The position numbers were made by a program, and so were the translations under genes. A stretch of 64,000 nucleotides of DNA from Eubacterium limosum. GTDB taxonomy: Bacteria > Bacillota > Clostridia > Eubacteriales > Eubacteriaceae. Under the pieces are notes generated by a model, which saw nothing but the letters and a program-made list of their open reading frames with translations, did no database searches and was not told where the DNA came from. Shown here piece after piece: positions 56,439 to 64,000 of this stretch (position 1 is its first letter; every line of letters starts with the position of its first letter). The stretch covers positions 2,542,001-2,606,000 of the forward strand of contig NZ_CP019962.1 in assembly GCF_000807675.2 (NCBI RefSeq), read 5' to 3'.

Positions 56439-56477
56439 GGTCGATCTCTCCTTCTGTTGGGTATAAATAGTAACCTT

Positions 56478-56486
56478 ATTATAGCA
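56478..56486 (-). promoter_or_regulatory. Extended -10 promoter of eutS
   Basis: TGCTATAAT on the minus strand, about 40 bases before the eutS start. The -35 is weak. Confidence 0.55.
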
Positions 56487-56664
56487 TTAATCTGAATACC
56501 GTTACAGGTTGAAACGATATTTTACTTACAACGGCCAAAATAGTGCGGGTTTTATTGGGAAGTGGAGACAGCCCTCTGCGCCATATTCTTAAATTTTCAC
56601 TTCCATTCTAAAGGAAATTCGGTTAAAATAAAATCTTATGGTAGATTCTTTGGAGGAAGCATAT

Positions 56665-56670
56665 TATAAT
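56665..56670 (+). promoter_or_regulatory. -10 element of prmA operon
   Basis: TATAAT 36 bases before prmA; the -35 region is not consensus. The remaining stretch from 56487 shows nothing recognisable. Confidence 0.5.
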
Positions 56671-56705
56671 AATTCTTAGATAAATAAGGACTTGGGAGGT
56701 AATAC

Positions 56706-57650
56706 ATGATTTGGTTAGAAGTTCAAATCACGACGACGCTGGAAGCAGAAGAGGCAATCGTCAATCTGTTTTATGAGGTCGGCGCCAAGGGCGTTGTCAT
56801 CGAATCCGGCGAAAACCTGATGATGATTCAGGAGGACCCTACCATCAACTATATTGATGAGAGCATCCTGAACATGGACCCGGATGTCTCAGTCATCCGC
56901 GGGTATTTCAATGAAAAGCTGGACTGTGACGAATGTATCCATCAACTGCTGACCGGCATTAAAAAACTGCCTGCCTGCGGCCTGAACCCCGGTGAGTGTG
57001 AGCTGTCCATCACCGAGGTGGAGGAGGACGACTGGGCCAACTCATGGAAAAAATACTACAAGCCCACCCGGGTTGGCAAGAGCATTATCATCAAGCCCAC
57101 CTGGGAGGACTATACCCCTGAGGCGGACGAGATCGTCGTCAACATGGACCCCGGCATGGCCTTCGGCACCGGCACCCACGAGACCACCCAGCTCTGTGTG
57201 ACCAAGCTTGAGGAGTATATCCGGCCTGACGATATGGTGCTCGACATTGGCTGCGGTACGGGTATTCTCTCCATCATCGCCGGGGAGCTGGGCTGCAGGC
57301 ACGTCATCGGCGTGGACTTTGACCCGGTGGCGGTCAAGGTGGCCAGAGAAAACATCGCGCTCAATAATATGGAAGATAAAATTGAAATCCGCGAGGGCAA
57401 CCTTCTGGACGTCATCGCAGCGGATGAAAAGGCAGAGATCATCGTGGCCAACATCCTGGCAGAGGCCATCATCGAGCTGGCTCGGATCATCAAGCCCTAT
57501 TTGAAGGAAGCGGGGGTGTTCATCTCATCCGGCATTATCAATGACCGTCTGGAAGCGGTTTTAAAGACCCTGAACGACGAGGGCTTCGAGATTTTGAACA
57601 TTGAGCAGATGGGCGAGTGGAACAGCGTTGCCGCCCGGATTAAGGCATAA
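56706..57650 (+). CDS. prmA: Ribosomal protein L11 methyltransferase PrmA
   Basis: 314 residues, the usual length. The N-terminal substrate-recognition domain (1-100) includes EVEEDDWANSWKKYYKP. The methyltransferase domain has NMDPGMAFGTGTHETTQLC and the SAM-binding loop VLDIGCGTGILSIIAGELG near residue 180, then VANILAEAIIELA. It trimethylates L11. It is followed after 14 bases by rsmE, a common pairing. Confidence 0.95.
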   Translation: MIWLEVQITTTLEAEEAIVNLFYEVGAKGVVIESGENLMMIQEDPTINYIDESILNMDPDVSVIRGYFNEKLDCDECIHQLLTGIKKLPACGLNPGECELSITEVEEDDWANSWKKYYKPTRVGKSIIIKPTWEDYTPEADEIVVNMDPGMAFGTGTHETTQLCVTKLEEYIRPDDMVLDIGCGTGILSIIAGELGCRHVIGVDFDPVAVKVARENIALNNMEDKIEIREGNLLDVIAADEKAEIIVANILAEAIIELARIIKPYLKEAGVFISSGIINDRLEAVLKTLNDEGFEILNIEQMGEWNSVAARIKA

Positions 57651-57664
57651 AGGAGTTCTTTTGT

Positions 57665-58402
57665 ATGCATCGTTTTTTTGTATCCCCCGGACAGATTGAG
57701 GATGGACAGGTCACCATTGAAGGGGAGGATTTTAAGCATATTACCAAGGTGCTGCGCCTGAGAGACGATGAGGCCATTGAGGTCTGTGACGGCCGCGGCA
57801 CGGACCATATCGTGACGGTGGAGACTGTGGGAAAGGACAGCCTGAAGGGGCGTATCCTGGAAAGCCACCCGTCCCGCGGAGAGACGGACGGCCTGCGGGT
57901 TACCCTGTTCCAGGGCGTACCCAAGGGGCAGAAGATGGAGTCCGTCATTCAGAAATGCGTGGAGGCCGGCGCGGCCTCCATTGTGCCCTTCACCTCGGAG
58001 CGCACAGTGGTAAAGCTGGGCGATAAGGAAGAGAAAAAGACCCGGCGCTGGCAGCGCGTTGCCTACGAGGCCGCCAAGCAGTCCAAGCGCGGCATCATCC
58101 CCCATGTGGCAGAGGTGACCACCCTGTCCGCGGTGGCAGACACCTTGGATAACTATGACCTGGTGCTCATTGCCTATGAAGACGAGGAAGAAAGCAGCCT
58201 GAAAAGCGTAATTTCCTCCCTGGAGTTTGATCCGGAGAAAATCGCGGTCATCATCGGCCCCGAGGGCGGTTTTGCCCCCGCAGAGGCTGCCATGATCGAG
58301 GAGGCCGGCGGCTACTCTGTGAGCCTTGGACGCCGGATTCTGCGCACCGAGACCGCGGGCGTGGTGCTGCTGGCGCAGCTGAACTTTTTTTACGAAGACT
58401 GA
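57665..58402 (+). CDS. rsmE: 16S rRNA m3U1498 methyltransferase RsmE
   Basis: 245 residues. The N-terminal PUA-like domain (MHRFFVSPGQIEDGQVTIEGEDFKHITKVLRLRDDEAIEV) is followed by a SPOUT domain with the trefoil-knot motifs VIIGPEGGFAPAEAAMIEEAG and SLGRRILRTETAGV. It methylates U1498 of 16S rRNA. It lies in the housekeeping RNA-modification cluster between prmA and mtaB. Confidence 0.95.
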   Translation: MHRFFVSPGQIEDGQVTIEGEDFKHITKVLRLRDDEAIEVCDGRGTDHIVTVETVGKDSLKGRILESHPSRGETDGLRVTLFQGVPKGQKMESVIQKCVEAGAASIVPFTSERTVVKLGDKEEKKTRRWQRVAYEAAKQSKRGIIPHVAEVTTLSAVADTLDNYDLVLIAYEDEEESSLKSVISSLEFDPEKIAVIIGPEGGFAPAEAAMIEEAGGYSVSLGRRILRTETAGVVLLAQLNFFYED

Positions 58403-58441
58403 AAATCACAAGTTAGAATAACGACTGGAGCTTTAACACAG

Positions 58442-59749
58442 ATGAACAACAAGACTGTCGCTTTCCATACTCTTGGCTGTAAGGTGAATTCCTACGACAC
58501 CGAGGCCATGATGGAAATTTTTGAAAAGGCGGGCTACCGCATCGTCGGGTTCGCCGAATACGCCGACGTGTATGTGGTCAACACCTGCACCGTCACCCAT
58601 CTGGGCGACCGGAAATCCCGCAATATGATGCGCAAGGCAAGGCGCGCGAACCCGGACGCGGTCATCGTGGCGGTGGGCTGCTATGTGCAGGTAGCCCCCG
58701 ACGAGGTCCAGGCCATCGAGGAGGTGGATCTGATTATCGGTACCAAAAACCGGGCCGATATCGTAGCCGACATCGAGGCCTACCAAAAGGATAAGACCCA
58801 GAACAATTTTGTTTCCGATATTATGCGGGAGCACCACTATGAGGATTTAAACATCACTGAAACCAAGGGCAAGACCCGGGCCTTTTTAAAAATCCAGGAG
58901 GGCTGTAACCAGTTCTGTACCTACTGCATTGTCCCCTTTGCCAGGGGGCCGGTCCGCAGCCGCCCGGTGGACGCTGTCCTGAGCGAGGTAAAGCGGGTAG
59001 CGGCCCATGGCTACGCAGAGGTGGTGCTCACCGGTATCCACATTGCCTCCTACGGCGTGGACCTGGGGCACGGTGTGGACCTGCTGAGCCTGATCCGGGC
59101 AGTGGACAAGGTTGAGGGCGTGAAACGTATCCGCCTCGGCTCCCTCGAACCCCTGCTGCTCACCGAAGAATTTGTGCAGGGGCTGTCGGAGATCAAGACC
59201 TTCTGTCCCCACTTCCACCTGTCGCTGCAGAGCGGCTGTGATACGGTTTTAAGCCGTATGGGCCGCAAATACACCACCGCCCAGTACGCGGAGATTGTAA
59301 AGCGGGTGCGCCGCGCCTTTGATTATCCAGCCATCACGACGGATATTATGGTTGGTTTCCCCGGTGAAACGGAGGAGGAATTTGAGACGACTCTGGCCTT
59401 TGTGGAGCAGATTCATTTTTACCAGGTGCATGTCTTTAAATACTCCAGACGCAAGGGCACAAAGGCCGATGCTTTCCAGGGCCAGGTGCCCGAGGATATC
59501 AAGACCGAAAGAAGCCACCGCCTGACCCAGAGGGCCAGGGCCTGTGAGCAGGATTTCCTCAAGGCCAACGCGGGCAGAAAAGTGCCTGTGCTCTATGAGC
59601 GCGCCAAAGAGGAGGGGACCTATGAGGGACACACCGACAACTATATTCCAGTGGTTCTTAAGACCATTGAAAAAATTAATGGCAAAATTATTGAAACTGA
59701 GTTATTATATAAGGAGTCAGAGTTCCATATGACGGGGCTCCTGAATTAG
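58442..59749 (+). CDS. mtaB: tRNA threonylcarbamoyladenosine methylthiotransferase MtaB
   Basis: 435 residues. The N-terminal methylthiotransferase domain carries three cluster cysteines (TLGC13, NTC49TV, VAVGCY). The radical SAM motif is EGCNQFCTYCIVPFARGPVRSRP near residue 155, and a C-terminal TRAM-like domain follows. MtaB adds a methylthio group to t6A37 in tRNAs reading ANN codons. The order prmA-rsmE-mtaB-hit is widespread in Firmicutes, often near dnaJ. Confidence 0.95.
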   Translation: MNNKTVAFHTLGCKVNSYDTEAMMEIFEKAGYRIVGFAEYADVYVVNTCTVTHLGDRKSRNMMRKARRANPDAVIVAVGCYVQVAPDEVQAIEEVDLIIGTKNRADIVADIEAYQKDKTQNNFVSDIMREHHYEDLNITETKGKTRAFLKIQEGCNQFCTYCIVPFARGPVRSRPVDAVLSEVKRVAAHGYAEVVLTGIHIASYGVDLGHGVDLLSLIRAVDKVEGVKRIRLGSLEPLLLTEEFVQGLSEIKTFCPHFHLSLQSGCDTVLSRMGRKYTTAQYAEIVKRVRRAFDYPAITTDIMVGFPGETEEEFETTLAFVEQIHFYQVHVFKYSRRKGTKADAFQGQVPEDIKTERSHRLTQRARACEQDFLKANAGRKVPVLYERAKEEGTYEGHTDNYIPVVLKTIEKINGKIIETELLYKESEFHMTGLLN

Positions 59750-59763
59750 AAGGGAGAAAGATT

Positions 59764-60108
59764 ATGTCTGAAGATTGTATCTTTTGTAAAATCGTAAACG
59801 GCGAAATCCCATCGACGGTTGTGTATGAAGATGATCATGTCCTTGCCTTTAACGACATCGACCCACAGGCGCCAGTGCATGTGGTCATCATTCCAAAGGA
59901 ACACTACGAATCCATTTTATCTGTTCCGGCGGGGGATGACATTATCAGCCACATCCATACCGTCGCCAACCGTTTGGTACTTAAACTGGGAATCGCGGAC
60001 AGCGGTTTCAGACTGGTGAATAACTGCGGCGCAGACGGCGGACAGACCGTACCGCATCTGCACTACCACCTGCTGGGCGGCAGAAGCATGCAGTGGCCGC
60101 CAGGTTAA
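59764..60108 (+). CDS. HIT family nucleotide hydrolase (HinT-like)
   Basis: 114 residues. CIFCKIVNGEIPS is the family N-terminus with its CxxC, HVVIIPKEHYESI follows and the catalytic histidine triad is HLHYHLLGGRSM. HinT-like enzymes hydrolyse adenosine phosphoramidates and acyl-adenylates. GGGAGAAAGATT precedes the start. It follows mtaB by 14 bases and is the last gene of the cluster. Confidence 0.94.
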   Translation: MSEDCIFCKIVNGEIPSTVVYEDDHVLAFNDIDPQAPVHVVIIPKEHYESILSVPAGDDIISHIHTVANRLVLKLGIADSGFRLVNNCGADGGQTVPHLHYHLLGGRSMQWPPG

Positions 60109-60268
60109 TACGGCCGTCGGCAAAGCCCGGATTGCTGCGTTGCAGTCCTGCGCGGAGCGGTTACTTATCTGCAATGAGTTCCCTCACCGGCTCGGCCTGC
60201 GCCTTGCACTGCGGTCTTTCTTTCAGGCCGCCACAGAGGGTGAGTATGAATAACAGAAATCACTTAAC

Positions 60269-60298
60269 AGAGCTTGTTTTTGGACAGGCTCTTTTTTT
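60269..60298 (+). terminator. Terminator of prmA-rsmE-mtaB-hit operon
   Basis: AGAGCTTGT/ACAGGCTCT stem (one wobble) with a 6-base loop and T-run, 160 bases past the hit gene. The stretch between is GC-rich, with no convincing ORF. Confidence 0.8.
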
Positions 60299-60362
60299 AT
60301 GCCCGCATTTGGGTATATAGACAATAAATCAGAAATATTCAGATAAAAAGGAGTGATTTTTT

Positions 60363-60911
60363 ATGAAAAATATATATGACTTTCGTGTTGAAAAAATGGA
60401 CGGCGGAAAGCAGACGCTCAAGGATTATGAGGGAAAGGTGCTGTTAGTGGTCAATACCGCCAGCAAGTGCGGCTTTACCCCGCAGTTTGACGGCCTCGAA
60501 GCCCTTTATGAAAAGTATAAGGACCAGGGCCTCATGATTCTGGGCTTCCCCTGCACCCAGTTTGGCAACCAGGACCCGGGCAGCAATGAAGAAATCGAAA
60601 ACTTCTGCCGCCTTACCTACGGCGTATCCTTCCCGATGATGGCAAAGATCGAGGTGAACGGCGACAACGCCGAGCCGCTTTTTGTTTTTCTTAAGGAACA
60701 GCAGGCATTCAGAGGGTTTGATTTAAACACCGACAAGGGCAAAGCCTTTGACGAGCGTCTGTCCAAGGACGACCCGGATTACGCGCAGAAAAGTGATATT
60801 AAATGGAACTTTACCAAGTTTCTTGTCGACCGCGACGGCAATGTGGTTGCCCGCTATGAGTCGATGGTAGAGCCTGCGGCGCTGGAAAAGGATATCGAAA
60901 GGCTTTTATAA
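60363..60911 (+). CDS. Glutathione peroxidase family thiol peroxidase
   Basis: 182 residues. The peroxidatic Cys36 lies in [12 protein letters not shown]; the Gln and Trp of the catalytic tetrad are in [11 protein letters not shown] and [15 protein letters not shown]. It is a cysteine, not selenocysteine, version (TGC codon), and such bacterial enzymes usually use thioredoxin. Family members have about 160-180 residues. It gives an anaerobe protection from peroxides. AAAAGGAGTG lies before the ATG. Confidence 0.93.
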   Translation: MKNIYDFRVEKMDGGKQTLKDYEGKVLLVVNTASKCGFTPQFDGLEALYEKYKDQGLMILGFPCTQFGNQDPGSNEEIENFCRLTYGVSFPMMAKIEVNGDNAEPLFVFLKEQQAFRGFDLNTDKGKAFDERLSKDDPDYAQKSDIKWNFTKFLVDRDGNVVARYESMVEPAALEKDIERLL

Positions 60912-60995
60912 AAGCTTTTTAACGCCCTAAGGCCAGCTGGTTTTTTCTTATGAAAAAATAGATACAAAAAACCCCGATGAATCCCCACTTTTGGA

Positions 60996-61024
60996 TTGAC
61001 AATTAAAAAGTTTTTAAATATAAT
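60996..61024 (+). promoter_or_regulatory. Promoter of rpsU operon
   Basis: TTGACA, 17 bases, TATAAT: perfect consensus, as expected for a ribosomal protein gene. Confidence 0.9.
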
Positions 61025-61094
61025 ATAAGTTAGCTCATACCATGTCAAAAAAAGTTCCGTAAATAAAGTTATGGATTAGAGGGGGGGGTTAAGA

Positions 61095-61277
61095 ATGTCT
61101 GAAGTAAAAATCAAAGAAAATGAAACACTTGAAAGCGCATTACGCAGATTCAAAAGAAAAACTGCAATGGCAGGTGTTATGTCTGAGATTCGCAAAAGAG
61201 AACACTATGAAAAACCAAGTGTAAAAAGAAAAAGAAAATCAGAAGCTGCTAGAAAAAGAAAAATGAAAAAAAGATAG
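61095..61277 (+). CDS. rpsU: 30S ribosomal protein S21
   Basis: 60 residues, [60 protein letters not shown]-like, the full S21 pattern with a basic C-terminus. S21 sits near the anti-Shine-Dalgarno end of 16S rRNA. It is followed after 13 bases by a yqeY-type gene, a standard Firmicute pairing. Confidence 0.97.
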   Translation: MSEVKIKENETLESALRRFKRKTAMAGVMSEIRKREHYEKPSVKRKRKSEAARKRKMKKR

Positions 61278-61290
61278 GATGTGGCATTAG

Positions 61291-61734
61291 TTGGCATTAA
61301 AGGAACAACTGCTAGCTGACTTAAAGGCTTCCATGAAGGCTAAGGATACGGTTAAGAAATCAACGGTAACGATGATTCGCGCCGCGATTCTGCAGGTCGA
61401 AAAAGACAATAAAGTTGAGCTGGGCGATGCTGAGATTCAGGAAATCATCGCCAAGCAAATGAAACAGCGTCGGGATGCCTTAGATGAATTTAAAAAAGCC
61501 GAACGAGATGATTTAATCGCGCAAACAGAAGCAGAGATGCGAGTTATCGAAGCTTACCTTCCTAAACAATTAACTCAAGAAGAAATTGAAGCGATTGTTG
61601 ACGAAACCATCAAAGAAACCGGAGCTGAAAGTGCAAAGGACATGGGCAAAATTATGGGCGCGTTAATGCCGAAGGTCAAAGGACTGGCCGACGGAAAATT
61701 GGTTAATCAGATCGTCCGGGAAAAACTACAATAA
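61291..61734 (+). CDS. GatB/YqeY domain-containing protein
   Basis: 147 residues from a TTG start (MALKEQLLADLKASMKAKDTVKKSTVTMIRAAILQVEKD), which matches the family N-terminus exactly in position. The fold is that of the GatB C-terminal tail domain (YLPKQLTQEEIEAIVDETIKETGAESAKDMGKIMGALMPKVKGLADGKLVNQIV). Function is unclear, possibly tRNA-related. Second gene of the rpsU operon, ended by a terminator. Confidence 0.93.
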   Translation: MALKEQLLADLKASMKAKDTVKKSTVTMIRAAILQVEKDNKVELGDAEIQEIIAKQMKQRRDALDEFKKAERDDLIAQTEAEMRVIEAYLPKQLTQEEIEAIVDETIKETGAESAKDMGKIMGALMPKVKGLADGKLVNQIVREKLQ

Positions 61735-61740
61735 TAAAAT

Positions 61741-61777
61741 ACCGTTGACCCTGCAAGTCAGGCTCAGCGGTTTTTTA
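61741..61777 (+). terminator. Terminator of rpsU-yqeY operon
   Basis: ACCGTTGA...CCTG / CAGG...TCAGCGGT stem with wobble pairs followed by six T. Confidence 0.85.
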
Positions 61778-61860
61778 TTTGCCCTGACGTTCGATAAACT
61801 GACTTTCTTTTAAGAAAAAGGTGTTACTATTAACCTAATACAAAACAAGAGAGGTTCGCA

Positions 61861-64000
61861 ATGGAAATGAACGCCTTTAACCCATCGTCAGCTACCGGTC
61901 TCACCGAACAGCAGGTAGCTGAGCTTCGAGAAAAGGGTCTCAATAATCAGCAGCCTGAATCCCAGACAAAAACTGTGGGCCAGATCGTAAAAGACAATAC
62001 GCTGACCCTTTTTAATTTACTCAATATTGTGCTGGCGGTTCTTGTAATTGCGGTTGGGTCCTATAAAAATGCGCTGTTTATCAATATTGTGATCATCAAT
62101 ACCGTCATCGGAATTATCCAGGAGGTCAAGGCTAAGCGCACAATTGACAAGCTCTCGCTCATTTCCCAGCCCCATGTCCGGGTGCTGCGGGAGGGGAAGG
62201 AGAAAGAGATCACAGTGGAGGAAATTGTCCTCGGTGATCTTCTTATCCTGAGCTCCGGAAAACAGATTCCATCGGATTCAACAGTGCTGAGCGGTGAAAT
62301 TGAGGTCAATGAATCCCTGCTGACAGGCGAATCCGACGCCATTGTCAAAAAGGTGGGCGATACCCTGCTGTCCGGCAGTTTTGTGGTGGCCGGGCAGGCC
62401 TATGTACAGGTGGATAAGGTGGGCGAGGACAATTACGCCACCAAAATCGCCGCCCAGGCCAAGCAGATGCGCAAGCCCAATTCTGAAATCATGCGGGCGC
62501 TGAACCTGATCATGAAAATTATCGGTATCACCATTGTGCCCATTGGCGTGCTGCTCCTGCTGCGGCAGGTTTTCGGCCTGAACCTGGGGATCAACCATGC
62601 CATTGTCACCACGGTGGCCGCCCTGATCGGTATGATCCCAGAGGGGCTTGTGCTTCTGACAAGTGTGGCCCTGGCAGTGGGTGTTATCCGCCTCGGGCAT
62701 TACAAGACCCTGGTTCAGGAGCTGTACTGCATCGAGACGCTGGCCCGTGTCGATGTGCTCTGTCTGGATAAAACCGGCACCATCACCGAGGGGAGCATGG
62801 AGGTCAAATCCATCGACCTGGTCAATAACGCCAAGGACCCGGCCAAGGCCCTGCGCGCCATGGTGGGTACCCTGACCGACGATAACTCCACCTTCCAGGC
62901 CCTGAAGGACAGCTTTAACGGAGAGGCCCCCAAATGGCGGGCAGTGAAGACCGTCCCCTTTTCCTCGGCCCGCAAGTGGAGCGGCGTCAGCTTTGAGGAA
63001 CAGGGAACCTATGTTATCGGCGCCCCGGAATTTGTGCTGAAAGACGGCTACAATACCTACCGGGAAAAGGTTGAGGGCTACGCCGCGGAGGGAAACCGCG
63101 TGCTGGTGCTCGTTCATTCCGACAGCCCTTTCACAGGAGACAGCGGCCTGCCCGGTGATGTGCAGGTCATTGCGTTCCTGCTGCTCGGGGACAAAATCCG
63201 GAAGGAAGCCAAAAAAACTCTGGAATATTTTGCGGGACAGGGTGTCGCCATCAAGGTAATCTCAGGGGATAATCCCCTCACCGTGTCTGAGGTAGCCTGC
63301 CGGGCCGGCCTGATGGACGCCAAGAACTGCGTGGATGCCACCACCCTCGAGACGGATGAGGCAGTGGCGGAGGCCGCCCTCAAATATACGGTTTTCGGGC
63401 GCGTTACCCCAGGGCAGAAGCGTGTGCTTGTCAATGCGTTAAAGGACGCGGGGCATACGGTGGCCATGACCGGTGACGGCGTCAACGATGTGCTGGCTCT
63501 GCGCGACGCGGATTGCAGCATTGCCATGGCCGCGGGGAGCGACGCTGCACGCCAGGTCTCACAGCTGGTTCTGCTGGATTCCAATTTCTCCAGCCTGACC
63601 AAGGTGCTCATGGAAGGCCGGCGCGTCATCAATAACATCAGCCGCGCGGCATCGCTGTTCCTGGTCAAGACCATCTACTCCTTTCTGTTAGCCGTCATTG
63701 TGATTGTGGCCAGCGAGGCGTACCCCTTTATTCCGATTCAGCTCACGCTTATCAGCACAGTAACCATAGGGGTTCCATCCTTCTTTCTGGCTCTTGAGCC
63801 TAACAAAAACAGGCTCTCCGGCAATTTCCTGGAGACAGTGCTCAGAAAGGCCCTGCCGGGCGCGCTGACCATTGTCGTGAATATTGTCGTGGTTATGATT
63901 ATTGGGAATATACTGGATTTCAGCGTCAGTGAGCTGTCTACCATGGCCTGCCTGCTGACCGGCGTCACCGGGCTCATTATCCTTTACGGTGTCTGCCAGC
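61861..64000 (+). CDS. P-type cation-transporting ATPase (HAD-IC), 3' end outside window
   Basis: The frame is open to the last base; 713 codons are visible. An actuator domain carries LLTGESDAI near residue 155. The helix-4 motif IGMIPEGLVLLTSVALAVGV is followed by the phosphorylation motif CLDKTGT (Asp303). The ATP-binding domain and the hinge TGDGVND (near 540) follow, with membrane helices before the cut. The compact form and PEGL motif fit the CtpE-like group that moves Ca2+ or related ions. AGAGAGG precedes the start. The type of ion is not certain. Confidence 0.92.
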   Translation, partial: MEMNAFNPSSATGLTEQQVAELREKGLNNQQPESQTKTVGQIVKDNTLTLFNLLNIVLAVLVIAVGSYKNALFINIVIINTVIGIIQEVKAKRTIDKLSLISQPHVRVLREGKEKEITVEEIVLGDLLILSSGKQIPSDSTVLSGEIEVNESLLTGESDAIVKKVGDTLLSGSFVVAGQAYVQVDKVGEDNYATKIAAQAKQMRKPNSEIMRALNLIMKIIGITIVPIGVLLLLRQVFGLNLGINHAIVTTVAALIGMIPEGLVLLTSVALAVGVIRLGHYKTLVQELYCIETLARVDVLCLDKTGTITEGSMEVKSIDLVNNAKDPAKALRAMVGTLTDDNSTFQALKDSFNGEAPKWRAVKTVPFSSARKWSGVSFEEQGTYVIGAPEFVLKDGYNTYREKVEGYAAEGNRVLVLVHSDSPFTGDSGLPGDVQVIAFLLLGDKIRKEAKKTLEYFAGQGVAIKVISGDNPLTVSEVACRAGLMDAKNCVDATTLETDEAVAEAALKYTVFGRVTPGQKRVLVNALKDAGHTVAMTGDGVNDVLALRDADCSIAMAAGSDAARQVSQLVLLDSNFSSLTKVLMEGRRVINNISRAASLFLVKTIYSFLLAVIVIVASEAYPFIPIQLTLISTVTIGVPSFFLALEPNKNRLSGNFLETVLRKALPGALTIVVNIVVVMIIGNILDFSVSELSTMACLLTGVTGLIILYGVCQ

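Noticed and set aside
60109-60268. 75-codon frame after the HIT gene
   Set aside because: It begins inside the HIT gene in another frame, lacks a ribosome site and shows no recognisable protein; it is more likely 3' untranslated sequence.

Overview
The window looks like chromosomal DNA from an anaerobic, low-to-mid GC Firmicute, most likely an acetogen of the Eubacteriaceae (Eubacterium/Acetobacterium type). The reasons are strong GGAGG ribosome-binding sites, sigma-A promoters of the TTGACA-N17-TATAAT kind, two Etf/FAD-oxidase modules, a non-pyrrolysine MttB-family methyltransferase, two UroD-family proteins and microcompartment genes. The species call is inference; no rRNA is present and I recognise no tRNA.

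Layout. 1-2.1 kb: end of a thiamine operon (thiG-thiH-thiE). 2.1-5.1 kb: a MATE exporter, an HD-domain protein and a tandem array of a ~245-bp repeat. 5.1-17.7 kb: an eleven-gene redox operon with an FGGY kinase, a GlpA-like and a GlpB-like flavoprotein, a DUF1667 protein, two FAD oxidase + EtfB + EtfA modules, and a YhfZ-like regulator with its own promoter. 17.7-27.1 kb: hydrolase, a padR-DUF1700-DUF4097 operon with a perfect operator, a TatD-associated radical SAM protein, a cupin/PocR two-component system, a divergent SHMT and an AGCS symporter. 27.1-31.0 kb: a probable attenuated leader, a possible ComK relative, and a tyrosine recombinase followed by a 245-bp segment bounded by perfect 21-bp inverted repeats. 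That segment carries a promoter facing a chemotaxis receptor gene and is a strong candidate for a phase-variable invertible promoter. 31.1-36.9 kb: a broken IS200-type element, a GGDEF-EAL protein, a secreted zinc protease and a TetR regulator. 36.9-42.7 kb: two UroD-family genes, one with its C-terminal tail split off as a 46-aa ORF, divergent from MFS and SSS transporters with matching operators on both sides. 43.1-45.4 kb: a phage-like antirepressor/replication/sigma cassette. 45.4-49.9 kb: a sigma-54 activator, an MttB-family gene and a frameshifted MFS transporter behind a near-perfect sigma-54 promoter. 50-56.4 kb: small proteins, a D-Ala-D-Ala-type peptidase, a lipoprotein, a Tim44-like protein, and two kinase-like proteins beside EutP and EutS. 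56.7-64 kb: housekeeping genes prmA, rsmE, mtaB, hit, gpx, rpsU, yqeY and a P-type ATPase cut by the window end.

The most pervasive unexplained structure is a dispersed palindrome, AACCCGTATCG-N3-CGATACGGGTT, present 16 times. Almost every copy sits just 3' of the last gene of a transcription unit, often followed by a T-run, so it probably serves as a portable terminator. A few copies have exchanged arms, and two copies bracket the IS200-type remnant.
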